Shown here: piece by piece, positions 8,556 through 15,832 of the stretch
Position numbering within the stretch: the stretch's first letter is position 1
How the letters are laid out: every line of letters begins with the position of its first letter
NCBI GenBank assembly: GCA_910587675.1
Contig: CAJUMU010000001.1
Location: 124,001 to 188,000, forward strand
Direction of reading: 5' to 3'
From: an uncultured Alistipes sp.
Lineage (GTDB): Bacteria; Bacteroidota; Bacteroidia; Bacteroidales; Rikenellaceae
DNA: 64,000 nucleotides
Translations under genes and position numbers: made by a program
Notes under the pieces: generated by a model
What the model was told of the DNA's origin: nothing
What the model saw: the letters and a program-made list of their open reading frames with translations, nothing else
Databases searched by the model: none

Positions 8556-9839
8556 CTATCCGATCTTTGCGAATGCCTGTTCGAAATCCTCGATTATATC
8601 CTCCGCGTTCTCCAGTCCGAGCGATATGCGCAGCAGGGTGGGCGTGATGCCCGCCGCCTTGAGATCCGACGCGCTCAACTGCTTGTGCGTCGTCGACGCG
8701 GGGTGCGTCACGACCGTTATCGAGTCGCCGATCATAGTCATGTTGGCCGCCAGCTTCAGCGACTCGACGAATCGCACGGTGCTCTCCAGCGAACCCTTCA
8801 GCTCGATGGTGAAGACGCTCGACGAGCCGTAACGATAATACTTTTTCGCATTGGTGTGGCTCGGATGCGACTCGAAGCCGATGAAGCTCACGCGCTCCAC
8901 CTTGGGATGGCTGCGGCAATACTCGGCCAGTTTCCACGCCGATTCCACCTGATGCTTGACCCTTAAAGAGAGAGTCTCCAGACCGATCAACATCAAATAG
9001 GAGTCGAAAGGCGAGGGGCAGCAACCGAAGTCGCGCAGACCGTCCACGCGGCACTTGACTATAAACGCCGCCTTGCCGAAAGCCTCGTAGAGATTCAGTC
9101 CGTGGTAGCCCTCCGACGGTCCAGCGATCTGCGGGAACTTGCCGTTGCCCCAGTCGTAATTGCCGCCGTCGACGATGATGCCGCCCATGGCCGTGCCGTG
9201 GCCGTTGATCCACTTCGTCGCCGAATCGACCACGATATTGGCTCCCCATTCGAACGGATTGCACAGATAGCCCGCCGCGCCGAAGGTGTTGTCGATAACC
9301 AGAGGCACGTCGCGACGTCGCGCCAGCGCGCCCAACGCCTCCAGATCGGGCACGTCGCACGTGGGGTTGCCCATGCTCTCGGCATAGAGCATCTTGGTGC
9401 GGTCGTCGATCAGGGCCTCGAAATCCTCGGGCGACTCGCTCGCCGCTATGCGGCAGTCGATGCCCAGCTTGCGCAACGATATGCGGAACTGGTTGTATGT
9501 GCCGCCATAAAGGAACGGCGAAGCCACTATGTTGTCGCCCTCGGCGGCGAGAGCCGTAACGGTAATCAATATGGCCGACATTCCCGACGACACGCCCAGC
9601 GCGCCCACGGCGTCGTAAAGAGCCGCCACGCGCTCCTCGTAGGACGAGGTGGTGGGATTCTGCAAACGGGTATAGATGTTGCCGCCTTCGCTCAGCTCGA
9701 AGAGTCGGGCCGCGTGGTCGCAGCTCTCGAAGCGGTAGGCTGCGGTGGGGTAGATGGCTATGCCGCGCGATCCCGTGCGGTCGGGATGGTAACCGCCGTG
9801 GATCTGCTTGGTCTCAAAACGCAATTTGTTCTCAGACAT
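8556..9839 (-). CDS. metY: O-acetylhomoserine sulfhydrylase (PLP enzyme)
   Basis: 427 residues, Cys/Met metabolism PLP-dependent family; forms homocysteine from O-acetylhomoserine and sulfide (EC 2.5.1.49). The N-terminal RFETKQIHGGYHPDRTGSRG, the IYPTAAYRFES segment, the PLP lysine in VVDSATKWINGHGTAMGG (near residue 205) and the C-terminal SLGLENAEDIIEDFEQAF are all family hallmarks. It is the first gene of metY-metX-hom. Upstream lie three short hairpins and a TATATTTG promoter, and further up a cobalamin riboswitch. Confidence 0.94.
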   Translation of the reverse strand: MSENKLRFETKQIHGGYHPDRTGSRGIAIYPTAAYRFESCDHAARLFELSEGGNIYTRLQNPTTSSYEERVAALYDAVGALGVSSGMSAILITVTALAAEGDNIVASPFLYGGTYNQFRISLRKLGIDCRIAASESPEDFEALIDDRTKMLYAESMGNPTCDVPDLEALGALARRRDVPLVIDNTFGAAGYLCNPFEWGANIVVDSATKWINGHGTAMGGIIVDGGNYDWGNGKFPQIAGPSEGYHGLNLYEAFGKAAFIVKCRVDGLRDFGCCPSPFDSYLMLIGLETLSLRVKHQVESAWKLAEYCRSHPKVERVSFIGFESHPSHTNAKKYYRYGSSSVFTIELKGSLESTVRFVESLKLAANMTMIGDSITVVTHPASTTHKQLSASDLKAAGITPTLLRISLGLENAEDIIEDFEQAFAKIG

Positions 9840-9876
9840 GATGGTATGGTATTAAAATTATTTCTGTAAGGAATTT

Positions 9877-9972
9877 CGTGTCTCCGACACGCGGCGGCGC
9901 ATAACCGCCCGAAAGGAAAGGAGTGCCTAACGGCACATTCGCATGGAAAACATCGACATGCCGAACATGTCG
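9877..9972 (-). promoter_or_regulatory. metY leader with three short hairpins
   Basis: Between the predicted met promoter and metY are three perfect small hairpins: CGTGTC-TCC-GACACG (9877-9891), GTGCC-TAAC-GGCAC (9923-9936) and CGACATG-CCGAA-CATGTCG (9954-9972). They do not match the SAM-II pattern seen before metK. They may act as mRNA regulatory or stabilising structures, or be repeat remnants. Confidence 0.4.
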
Positions 9973-10020
9973 AAAGCCGAAAAAAAGGTATCGTATCGAT
10001 TTTCCGTCATCATGCGATAG

Positions 10021-10077
10021 TTAAGTCGGATGCAAATATATGAAATATTTTCGATATATCGTCACGATCCGGCTTAA
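10021..10077 (-). promoter_or_regulatory. Probable met operon promoter within an inverted repeat
   Basis: The minus strand carries TATATTTG (10033-10040), a full match to the Bacteroidetes -7 consensus TAnnTTTG; no good -33 element is visible. It is flanked by TTAAGTCGGAT (10021-10031) and ATCCGGCTTAA (10067-10077), an 11-bp inverted repeat with one mismatch, and by the palindrome CGATATATCG (10052-10061). These could be operator sites. Confidence 0.5.
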
Positions 10078-10341
10078 AAAAGGAGAGAAAAGAGGCGCAT
10101 ACACAACTACTACATACAAAAACTAATTCCCTTGTCGGCACGAACGTTTGCCGAAGCGACCAAAGCGCCTCCTCTCCGCATCCTCGGCCGATGCCCGTCA
10201 CCCGGCAATCGGCATCCGCGAAGTCGCGGGGTTCGCATACGGCGACGCACGGCCGCAGTCGCATGTCCGTATCAACAAAAGGAAATGGTTTCCGTCGATC
10301 CGACCCCGTTCTCCGCAGGTTAAAATCACAAGTAAAGCAAA
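10078..10341. other. Gap between the met promoter and the cobalamin riboswitch; no gene recognised
   Basis: A minus-strand frame of 84 codons (10010-10264, starting MRLRPCVAV) lies here but has no recognisable domain, contains many Cys/Arg codons and runs through the predicted met promoter, so it is probably not a gene. The stretch separates the riboswitch from metY by about 500 bp. Confidence 0.4.
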
Positions 10342-10500
10342 AGGCAGGTCTTCTGACTCGTCTCCCGTTCCGACAGGTCTTCCCGATTCGAAAATCAGTG
10401 ACCGAAAGAGCGTCGAACGGCCTCGCCGAGCGAGGTAAAGAGCTTACAGCAGCGGGAACTGTTCGGGATTCACACCCGATTCCCTTTTAATCCTTGCCGA
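10342..10500 (-). ncRNA. Cobalamin (B12) riboswitch
   Basis: Read on the minus strand: AAAAGGGAATCGGGTGTGAATCCCGAACAG, then the B12-box core CCCGCTGCTGTAAGCTC, and the 3' pairing GTCAGAAGACCTGCC. These are the conserved blocks of the adenosylcobalamin riboswitch in the right order and spacing. A promoter-like TATATTTG lies just upstream (10531-10538). The next recognised gene in the same direction is metY, about 500 bp away with its own promoter in between, so the regulated gene is not evident. Confidence 0.9.
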
Positions 10501-10530
10501 CCGCGGGTCGGAAAGAACCTTTCACGCAGA

Positions 10531-10563
10531 CAAATATAGGGAATTATTTCGGATTTTCGGCAA
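10531..10563 (-). promoter_or_regulatory. Promoter of the cobalamin riboswitch transcript
   Basis: Minus strand TTG (10561-10563), 22 bp, TATATTTG (10531-10538), fitting the Bacteroidetes sigma-ABfr pattern, ending about 30 bp before the riboswitch core. Confidence 0.6.
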
Positions 10564-10630
10564 CGGCGGCGAAATTTTAATATTTTCACGCTGTTCGCCA
10601 TCACATCGCGCGACTCAAATTAGTCTCTCT

Positions 10631-10679
10631 CGGGCCTCCGCGGGGCAGAGGCTGCGGCCCGCGCGGTTCTGCGAACCGC
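10631..10679 (+). repeat. Dispersed structured repeat, type A, truncated copy R3
   Basis: Contains strand 2 GGGCC, strand 1' AGGCTGC, strand 2' GGCCCGC and the terminal hairpin GCGGTTC-TGC-GAACCGC (10663-10679), but strand 1 at the 5' end is missing. Confidence 0.65.
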
Positions 10680-10701
10680 AAAGACTACGATCGTCGTAAG
10701 A

Positions 10702-10747
10702 GATTCCGATCATTTTCCGTTTTGAAAACGAAAAATGCGGAATGACG
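10702..10747. repeat. GATTCC...GGAATGACG palindromic repeat, copy 1
   Basis: GATTCCGATCATTTT CCGTTTT ... AAAATGCGGAATGACG is a near-palindrome whose ends match the element at 60740-60788 read in the opposite direction. It lies 22 bp from repeat R3, as the second copy lies beside repeat R7. On the minus strand it could also serve as a weak hairpin after the LuxR-type gene. Confidence 0.55.
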
Positions 10748-10787
10748 CGAATTTACTCGACCGCACCATCCAGCGGAGCGATGAAAA

Positions 10788-11381
10788 CTACAACTCCACG
10801 TCGTTGCGGTCGAGCAGATTGTTCAGCAGAGCATAAACCGTCAGACCCGCCACCGACTTTATGCCCGTCTTGTGGGCGATGTTTTTCCGATGCGACATGA
10901 CGGTGTGGATCGAGATATTCAGATCGTCGGCGATCTCCTTGTTCGACAACCCTTTCGCCACGCGCACCAGCACGTCGCGTTCGCGGTCCGACAAATCGTG
11001 GCTGTCGCCGTAAGGATTGGCCTCGCACTGTTCGACGGCAGCGCGTAACTTCTTCAAGATCTGCGACGGCTTGTCGTATATGTTCACCACGCTGTCGAAC
11101 TGCCGCATGATCTCCTCCTCGCGCACCGCGACCGCCAACGCCACCAAGGCCGCCGAACGGAGATCGGGGTACGCCGACCTTATATTGCGCGGCAGTCCGC
11201 ACGACAGCGACGTGCTTACGACCACCGCATCGGGCGCAACGAGCGCGAACCGCTCCGCGAGCGTGCGGATATCCTCGGCGACATACACCGCCTCGAACTC
11301 CCCGCCGCCCGCCAACAACGCGCGCAACCCCTCGGCCACCACGGCCGACTCCTCGACGATCGCCACTCTGTAACGCCTCAT
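10788..11381 (-). CDS. LuxR/NarL-type response regulator-like transcription factor
   Basis: 197 residues from the ATG at 11381, which overlaps the stop of the hemerythrin-like gene by 4 bp (ATGA). The first ~120 residues look like a degenerate receiver domain (RVAIVEESAVVAEGLRALLA); the phospho-acceptor region is PDAVVVST, with no clear aspartate, so phosphorylation is doubtful. The C-terminal HTH (LSDRERDVLVRVAKGLSNKEIADDLNISIHTVMSHRKNI, ~131-169) is canonical LuxR. Being the third gene of feoAB-hemerythrin-regulator, it may control iron or redox/NO responses. Confidence 0.85.
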   Translation of the reverse strand: MRRYRVAIVEESAVVAEGLRALLAGGGEFEAVYVAEDIRTLAERFALVAPDAVVVSTSLSCGLPRNIRSAYPDLRSAALVALAVAVREEEIMRQFDSVVNIYDKPSQILKKLRAAVEQCEANPYGDSHDLSDRERDVLVRVAKGLSNKEIADDLNISIHTVMSHRKNIAHKTGIKSVAGLTVYALLNNLLDRNDVEL

Positions 11382-12088
11382 AACCCGCGCCTCCTCTCTT
11401 CGACCATCACCACGGGAGCCAGAATCTTCGACTCGACGAGCGTGTGTTTGGCCAAGTCGTCGCGCAGCGAGAAGATATCGAACAACAGATCGCAACGTTG
11501 GCGCGTGGTGCACGATTCGGGCAGATACTTCAATATGATGCTCTTTATGTCGTCGATCTTGTCGCAGATGTCGGTATGATTCTCCATATACTCCGCCATG
11601 CGTATCTCGGCCCCGACCTCGCCGCGGGCCAGCCGCTCGACGTAAGGGAACATCTCGGTCTCCTCGTATTGCAGATGCCGACGGATCTCGTCGCAATAGT
11701 CGTTGTAGAACTTACGCAGCACCTCGGCCTGCATGCGGTCGCACGACTGCAACACATCGTCCACGCCGCGCCCGATGCGGGGGATTACGGTATCGAGCCA
11801 GTAACGGTGCGACGAGCGCAGATACCTCACCAAATGCGGCAGATCGGCCGCCGTGAGCGACGCCGAGTCGGGTTCGTAATCGGGGCAGGCGTACATACGG
11901 CATATCATGAGAAACAATGCGCTCGACATGTCGTAACGACGGCACATCTCGCCGATCGATATGTCGCCGAAAGGCAACTGGATGTCGAGGCGCAGAAGAA
12001 TCGACAGAAGGCCGTAATCGGCATCTATCAACTCTATGATCTTCATATCCTCCGCGAAGATCGCTCTATCGGTTCCGTGACTTTTCAT
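11378..12088 (-). CDS. Hemerythrin-like (HHE) domain protein
   Basis: 236 residues from the ATG at 12088. The central and C-terminal part carries regularly spaced metal-ligand candidates for a helical HHE di-iron fold: RSSHRYWLDTVIPRI (~91-105), RRHLQYEETEMFPYV (~136-150), ENHTDICDKI (~169-178) and LAKHTLVESKILAPV (~212-226). The N-terminal ~80 residues, with DISIGEMCRRYDMSS, could be a DUF542/ScdA-like or winged-helix segment. Related proteins repair Fe-S clusters or sense O2/NO. It starts 14 bp after feoAB and overlaps the LuxR-type gene, so all three are one operon. Confidence 0.8.
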   Translation of the reverse strand: MKSHGTDRAIFAEDMKIIELIDADYGLLSILLRLDIQLPFGDISIGEMCRRYDMSSALFLMICRMYACPDYEPDSASLTAADLPHLVRYLRSSHRYWLDTVIPRIGRGVDDVLQSCDRMQAEVLRKFYNDYCDEIRRHLQYEETEMFPYVERLARGEVGAEIRMAEYMENHTDICDKIDDIKSIILKYLPESCTTRQRCDLLFDIFSLRDDLAKHTLVESKILAPVVMVEERRRGL

Positions 12089-12102
12089 TTTCCGTTCGCA
12101 TT

Positions 12103-14529
12103 CTACATTCCGAGCCACACTCCGGCGCGATAGGCCGCAAAAGCCACGCTCCAAGCCAGCAAGGTGTTGTAAACTATCGAAAACAAGGCATATTTCCAAC
12201 CTCCCGCCTCGTGCGCTATGGCCATCACCGTGGCGATGCACGGGAAATATAGCAGGATGAATATCATCATCGCCAAGGCCGACGCGCGGGTATAGTTGCC
12301 CGACGAGATCAACCGTGTCGACAGAGAGTCGTTGCCAGCCGTAGCGCCCTCCTCGGCCGAGTATAGCACGCCGAGCGTCGACACCACGATCTCCTTCGCC
12401 GCCGCGCCCGACAACAATGCCACGCTCGCCCGCCAGTCGAGCCCCAAAGGACGCATGACGGGTTCGCACGTCTTGCCGATACGGCACAAATACGAACTCT
12501 CCAATTCGCTTTCGGGAACGGGCGAAACCGCCGCGACGCTCTCCGTTTCGACCGTACGAGCCACCGCGGCCTCGGGACGCGGATAGTAGCTCAAAAACCA
12601 TATTATTATGGCGGCAACGAGGATCAACCCTCCGATCTTCTTCAAATACTGTTCGCTGCGCTCCCACATGTGGCGAAGCGTGGCGTTCAGCGTGGGAATG
12701 CGATAGGGCGGCAGCTCCATCACGAAGGGCGTCTCGTCCGCACCGAACATGAAGCGGCGCAACACCCGCGCCGTAAGCACCGCTACGACGCCGCCGAAGA
12801 TGTAGATGCAGAACAGCACCGTGCCCGCGCGCTGCGGAAAGAAGGTGCCCGCCAGCAGGATGAATACGGGCAGTCGCGCGCTGCACGACATGAACGGATT
12901 TATCAATATGGTTATCAATCGGCTGCTGCGGCTCTCGATGGTTCGGGTCGCCATTATCGCGGGAACGTTGCAGCCGAAGCCCATGACCAAAGGAATGAAC
13001 GACTTGCCGTGAAGCCCCGCCAAGTGCATGAGCTTATCCATGATGAACGCGGCGCGAGCCATGTACCCCGAATCCTCCATCAACGATATGAACAGATAAA
13101 GTATCAAAATGTTTGGCAGGAACACCGCCACGGCTCCCACGCCGCCGATGATTCCGTCCACTATAAGGTCGCGCAACGGGCCGTCGGTCATGAATCGGCC
13201 CACCGTGCCGCCCAACCACGAAAATCCGCCCTCGATCCACTCCTGCGGATAGGCGCCGAGCGTAAAGGTGCTCCAGAACATGAAGAACATCACGGCAAGG
13301 AACAACGGAAATCCGACGTATTTGTTCGTTACGATGCGGTCGATAAGCGACGTTTTTCGGTTGGGTTCCCGATCGCTCGGGGCATAGGTTTCGGCCAACG
13401 CCCCCTCGATGAATCCGTACTTCTCGTTGGTCACGGCGCTCTCGACATCCTCTCCCAAGGCCGCTTCTATGCGCTGGGCGCCCTTGAGGCTCTGCGCCCG
13501 CCACTCCTCGAAATGATCCGCTCCCGACAACATCTCCATGACGCCCGCATCGCCTTCGAGCATCTTTATGGCCCAATAGCGCGGCGGGAAACACTTCGGC
13601 AATTCGTCGATATCGCGCTTCATCATCTTCGAGAGTGCCGCGATCTCCGACTCGACCGACGACGAATAGTTGATATGTATGTGGCGAACCTTGGGGTTCT
13701 CGTTCTCGAAAGTGAGAATGACCTCGTCCAGCAGCTCGTCCAACCCTCGACGGTCGCGGGCCACGACGGGCACCATCGGCACGCCGATCATGCGCCCCAA
13801 ACGTTCGTAATCGAGACGCGCGCCGCTGCTCTCCAACTCATCGTACATGTTCAAAGCCACCACCATCTTGGGATTAAGGTCGATGAGTTCGGTCGTGAGG
13901 TAGAGGTTGCGCTCCAGATTCGACGCCACGACGGCATTCACCACCACGTCGGGCAACTTCTCGATCAAATGACTGCGCACATACAACTCCTCGGGGGTGT
14001 AGGCCGACAGAGCGTACGTGCCGGGCAGATCGGTGATGTTGATCTTGTATCCCTTGTACTCCAGCGACCCGCTCTTGGCATCCACCGTGACGCCGCTGTA
14101 ATTGCCCACATGCTCGCGGCTGCCCGACAAGGCGTTGAACAACGACGTTTTGCCGCTGTTGGGATTTCCCACCAAAGCTATGTTGATCTCGCGCATCCTA
14201 CGATGTATGACGCCGCTCAACGCCTCGTCCTCGATCCCGAACGCGCTCGCGTTGTGCGCCGCCTGCCCCGAAAGCCGTCCGTCCGACATCCACGCGCGCG
14301 CCTCGGCAGGGGTCATCACCTCCACCATGGCCGCCTCGCTGCGGCGGAGCGACACTTCGTATCCCATCAGGGAGTATTTGATCGGATCGCGCAGGGGAGC
14401 GTTGAGTATCGCCACGACCTTCTGTCCGCGGACAAACCCCATTTCGAGTATTCGGCGGCGAAAACCTCCGTGGCCCGACACCTTTATTATGACGGCTGAT
14501 TCACCGGTTTTCAAATCCGACAAAAACAT
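12103..14529 (-). CDS. feoB: Ferrous iron transporter, FeoA-FeoB fusion
   Basis: 808 residues; imports Fe2+ across the inner membrane. Residues 1-72 are a FeoA SH3-like domain (ILEMGFVRGQKV, GYEVSLRRSEA), fused to FeoB as is common in Bacteroidales. The G domain has G1 GNPNSGKT (121-128), the switch region HVGNYSGVTVDAK, G3 DLPGTYALS and G4 NMYD. Then follow the membrane gates with the conserved GFGCNVPAIMATRT and FMSCSARLPVF cysteine motifs and LSGAAAKEIVVSTLGVLY. First gene of a three-gene operon with a hemerythrin-like protein and a LuxR-type regulator. Confidence 0.97.
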   Translation of the reverse strand: MFLSDLKTGESAVIIKVSGHGGFRRRILEMGFVRGQKVVAILNAPLRDPIKYSLMGYEVSLRRSEAAMVEVMTPAEARAWMSDGRLSGQAAHNASAFGIEDEALSGVIHRRMREINIALVGNPNSGKTSLFNALSGSREHVGNYSGVTVDAKSGSLEYKGYKINITDLPGTYALSAYTPEELYVRSHLIEKLPDVVVNAVVASNLERNLYLTTELIDLNPKMVVALNMYDELESSGARLDYERLGRMIGVPMVPVVARDRRGLDELLDEVILTFENENPKVRHIHINYSSSVESEIAALSKMMKRDIDELPKCFPPRYWAIKMLEGDAGVMEMLSGADHFEEWRAQSLKGAQRIEAALGEDVESAVTNEKYGFIEGALAETYAPSDREPNRKTSLIDRIVTNKYVGFPLFLAVMFFMFWSTFTLGAYPQEWIEGGFSWLGGTVGRFMTDGPLRDLIVDGIIGGVGAVAVFLPNILILYLFISLMEDSGYMARAAFIMDKLMHLAGLHGKSFIPLVMGFGCNVPAIMATRTIESRSSRLITILINPFMSCSARLPVFILLAGTFFPQRAGTVLFCIYIFGGVVAVLTARVLRRFMFGADETPFVMELPPYRIPTLNATLRHMWERSEQYLKKIGGLILVAAIIIWFLSYYPRPEAAVARTVETESVAAVSPVPESELESSYLCRIGKTCEPVMRPLGLDWRASVALLSGAAAKEIVVSTLGVLYSAEEGATAGNDSLSTRLISSGNYTRASALAMMIFILLYFPCIATVMAIAHEAGGWKYALFSIVYNTLLAWSVAFAAYRAGVWLGM

Positions 14530-14548
14530 ACGGTTTCATATTTTGCCA

Positions 14549-14580
14549 CAAAAATACGATTTTTTTACGATATAAGGCAA
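14549..14580 (-). promoter_or_regulatory. feoAB promoter
   Basis: Minus strand TTG (14578-14580), 21 bp, TATTTTTG (14549-14556): an exact fit to the Bacteroidetes -33/-7 consensus, 20 bp before the feoB ATG. No Fur-like palindrome was recognised. Confidence 0.75.
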
Positions 14581-14595
14581 TCCCCGATTACAATG

Positions 14596-14637
14596 AAAAA
14601 TCCCCGCATAATCCCTCGAACATGCGATTGCGGGGAT
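14596..14637 (-). terminator. Minus-strand hairpin with T-run, no gene upstream
   Basis: ATCCCCGCA (14600-14608) and TGCGGGGAT (14629-14637) form a 9-bp stem, followed on the minus strand by TTTTTC. No recognised minus-strand gene precedes it, so it may end an unannotated transcript. Confidence 0.45.
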
Positions 14638-14748
14638 CGACGAAAACACCGATATTTGCATTGTAAAAACGATTCGCATATATCACAGAGTTTATTTTGT
14701 TTGTTTTATGAATAATACGCGAACCGTCACCGCCGTGAGGCAGAGGCG

Positions 14749-14775
14749 AACCGTCCGTCAGACGGTTGCAGTTCG
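14749..14775 (-). repeat. Degenerate end of a type B structured repeat (R9)
   Basis: Hairpin AACCGTC-CGTCA-GACGGTT (14749-14767) directly followed by GCAGTTCG. Hairpin plus GCAGTTCG is the same junction as in R2 and in the truncated copies at 60582 and 62266; the rest of the element is not recognisable. Confidence 0.4.
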
Positions 14776-14845
14776 GAATCGGGACAAGCGGACATCGAAA
14801 AGGCCATAAAGAAAAAGTTAGAAACAACCGAGGTCGCGTTCCGAC

Positions 14846-14883
14846 GAAAAAGAGGTATTCCCGATAGGGATATCTCTTTTTTC
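14846..14883 (+). terminator. Terminator-like hairpin in the feoB-purE gap
   Basis: GAAAAAGAG...CTCTTTTTTC stem with one G-U pair and one bulged T, ending in a six-T run. The wobble pairs only in plus-strand RNA, so it more likely ends a short plus-strand transcript. No gene precedes it. Confidence 0.5.
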
Positions 14884-15018
14884 GTGCCACCATGCCGCCC
14901 GCCGCACGAAAAAATGCCGTTCAAACCCTCCGCGCGCCCTCCGAAAGGCCCCATAACGGTGGAAAATTTGTTGATAATTTTTGTGCCTCATTTCTTTCCT
15001 TTTTCAAATAAATTGGCG

Positions 15019-15026
15019 TACATTTG
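15019..15026 (+). promoter_or_regulatory. Probable purine operon promoter (-7 element)
   Basis: TACATTTG matches TAnnTTTG exactly; the upstream region is AT-rich but has no clear TTTG at the usual distance. Transcription would start around 15033, about 265 nt before purE. Confidence 0.5.
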
Positions 15027-15031
15027 CACTC

Positions 15032-15238
15032 ATGAAAGGAATGTGGCGAAATATCGCACGAAAAGGCTCTCGCACCCTCCTTGCGACGTCGGGAGGAGCG
15101 TCCGACTCATGGGTCGGCGCGGGCGGAATCGAACGCCGCATCCGAGCAGCGCGACACGACAAGCGTCGCATCCTGAACGTCGACTCGTCGGGACGACCCG
15201 TGCGATTTCATTCGCTCGCGCAAATAATGACAGTATAA
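15032..15238 (+). CDS. Possible small basic protein or purine leader ORF (68 codons)
   Basis: ATG at 15032, stop at 15236-15238, beginning MKGMWRNIARKGSRTLLA; rich in Arg, Gly and Ser with no recognised domain. It starts a few bases after the predicted promoter and is followed by a hairpin (15249-15271) and then purE. The position suits a leader peptide or simply a structured leader RNA read by chance as an ORF. GC-rich DNA of this genome gives many long false frames, so it is doubtful. Confidence 0.25.
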   Translation: MKGMWRNIARKGSRTLLATSGGASDSWVGAGGIERRIRAARHDKRRILNVDSSGRPVRFHSLAQIMTV

Positions 15239-15248
15239 CCGTACAGAG

Positions 15249-15280
15249 CCGTTGCAGCGATCCTGCAACGGTTATGTTTT
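15249..15280 (+). terminator. Hairpin before purE, possible attenuator
   Basis: CCGTTGCAG (15249-15257), 5-nt loop, CTGCAACGG (15263-15271), followed by TTATGTTTT. A perfect 9-bp stem with a modest T-rich tail located 20-50 nt before the purE start codon; it could attenuate the pur operon or end the leader transcript. Confidence 0.5.
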
Positions 15281-15299
15281 AACATTACACATTGACAAT

Positions 15300-15767
15300 A
15301 TGAAAGTTGCAGTTATCATGGGTTCGACCAGCGATTGGGACATAATGTCGGCTGCCGTCGAGATGCTCGAAGAGTTGGGCATAGAGTACGAGAAACGTGT
15401 CATCAGCGCGCACCGCACGCCTGAGCTCATGTTCGAATACGCCAAGACGGCCAAAGAGCGCGGCATAGGCGTAATAATCGCAGGCGCGGGAGGCGCGGCC
15501 CACGTGGCCGGAGTCACGGCGGCTCTCACCACGGTGCCCGTCATAGGCGTACCCATCAAGTCGCAGACTCTCAACGGACTCGACTCGCTGCTTTCCATCG
15601 TGCAGATGCCGGGAGGCATACCCGTATCCACCGTGGCGATCAACGGCGCCAAGAACGCGGCTCTCATAGCCGCTTCGATCTTCGCCTTGCACGACAAGGA
15701 TCTCGAAGCTCGTTTGGAGGCGTTCCGCCGCAAGCAGACCGAAAAAGTGCTCGACGCGAAACTTTAA
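15300..15767 (+). CDS. purE: N5-carboxyaminoimidazole ribonucleotide mutase
   Basis: 155 residues from the ATG at 15300. Class I PurE converts N5-CAIR to CAIR (EC 5.4.99.18) in purine synthesis. The nucleotide-binding start VAVIMGSTSDWDIM, the catalytic-site VISAHRTPELMFEYA and the GAGGAAHVAGVTAALT loop are canonical, as is PVIGVPIKSQTLNGLDSLLSIVQMP-type spacing. First enzyme gene of a nine-step purine operon; the partner purK is not in this window. Confidence 0.97.
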   Translation: MKVAVIMGSTSDWDIMSAAVEMLEELGIEYEKRVISAHRTPELMFEYAKTAKERGIGVIIAGAGGAAHVAGVTAALTTVPVIGVPIKSQTLNGLDSLLSIVQMPGGIPVSTVAINGAKNAALIAASIFALHDKDLEARLEAFRRKQTEKVLDAKL

Positions 15768-15832
15768 GCGCGCCGCGAAAAACATAAATCGCGCAAGGGC
15801 GACAAACGTAACGGGACAAACCGCTGAAAATT

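Noticed and set aside
9840..10032. SAM-II riboswitch before metY
   Set aside because: None of the GATTT / TTGCAA / GCTAAAA blocks seen before metK occurs here.
10010..10264. 84-codon minus-strand frame after the cobalamin riboswitch
   Set aside because: No domain, no homologous pattern, and it runs through the predicted met promoter. A weak candidate target of the riboswitch only.
14588..14893. 101-codon minus-strand frame before feoB
   Set aside because: Covers two hairpins and a repeat remnant; no motif.
15130..15160. tRNA T-arm-like sequence (GTTCGATTC on the minus strand)
   Set aside because: Stem does not pair correctly and no anticodon or acceptor arm is present.
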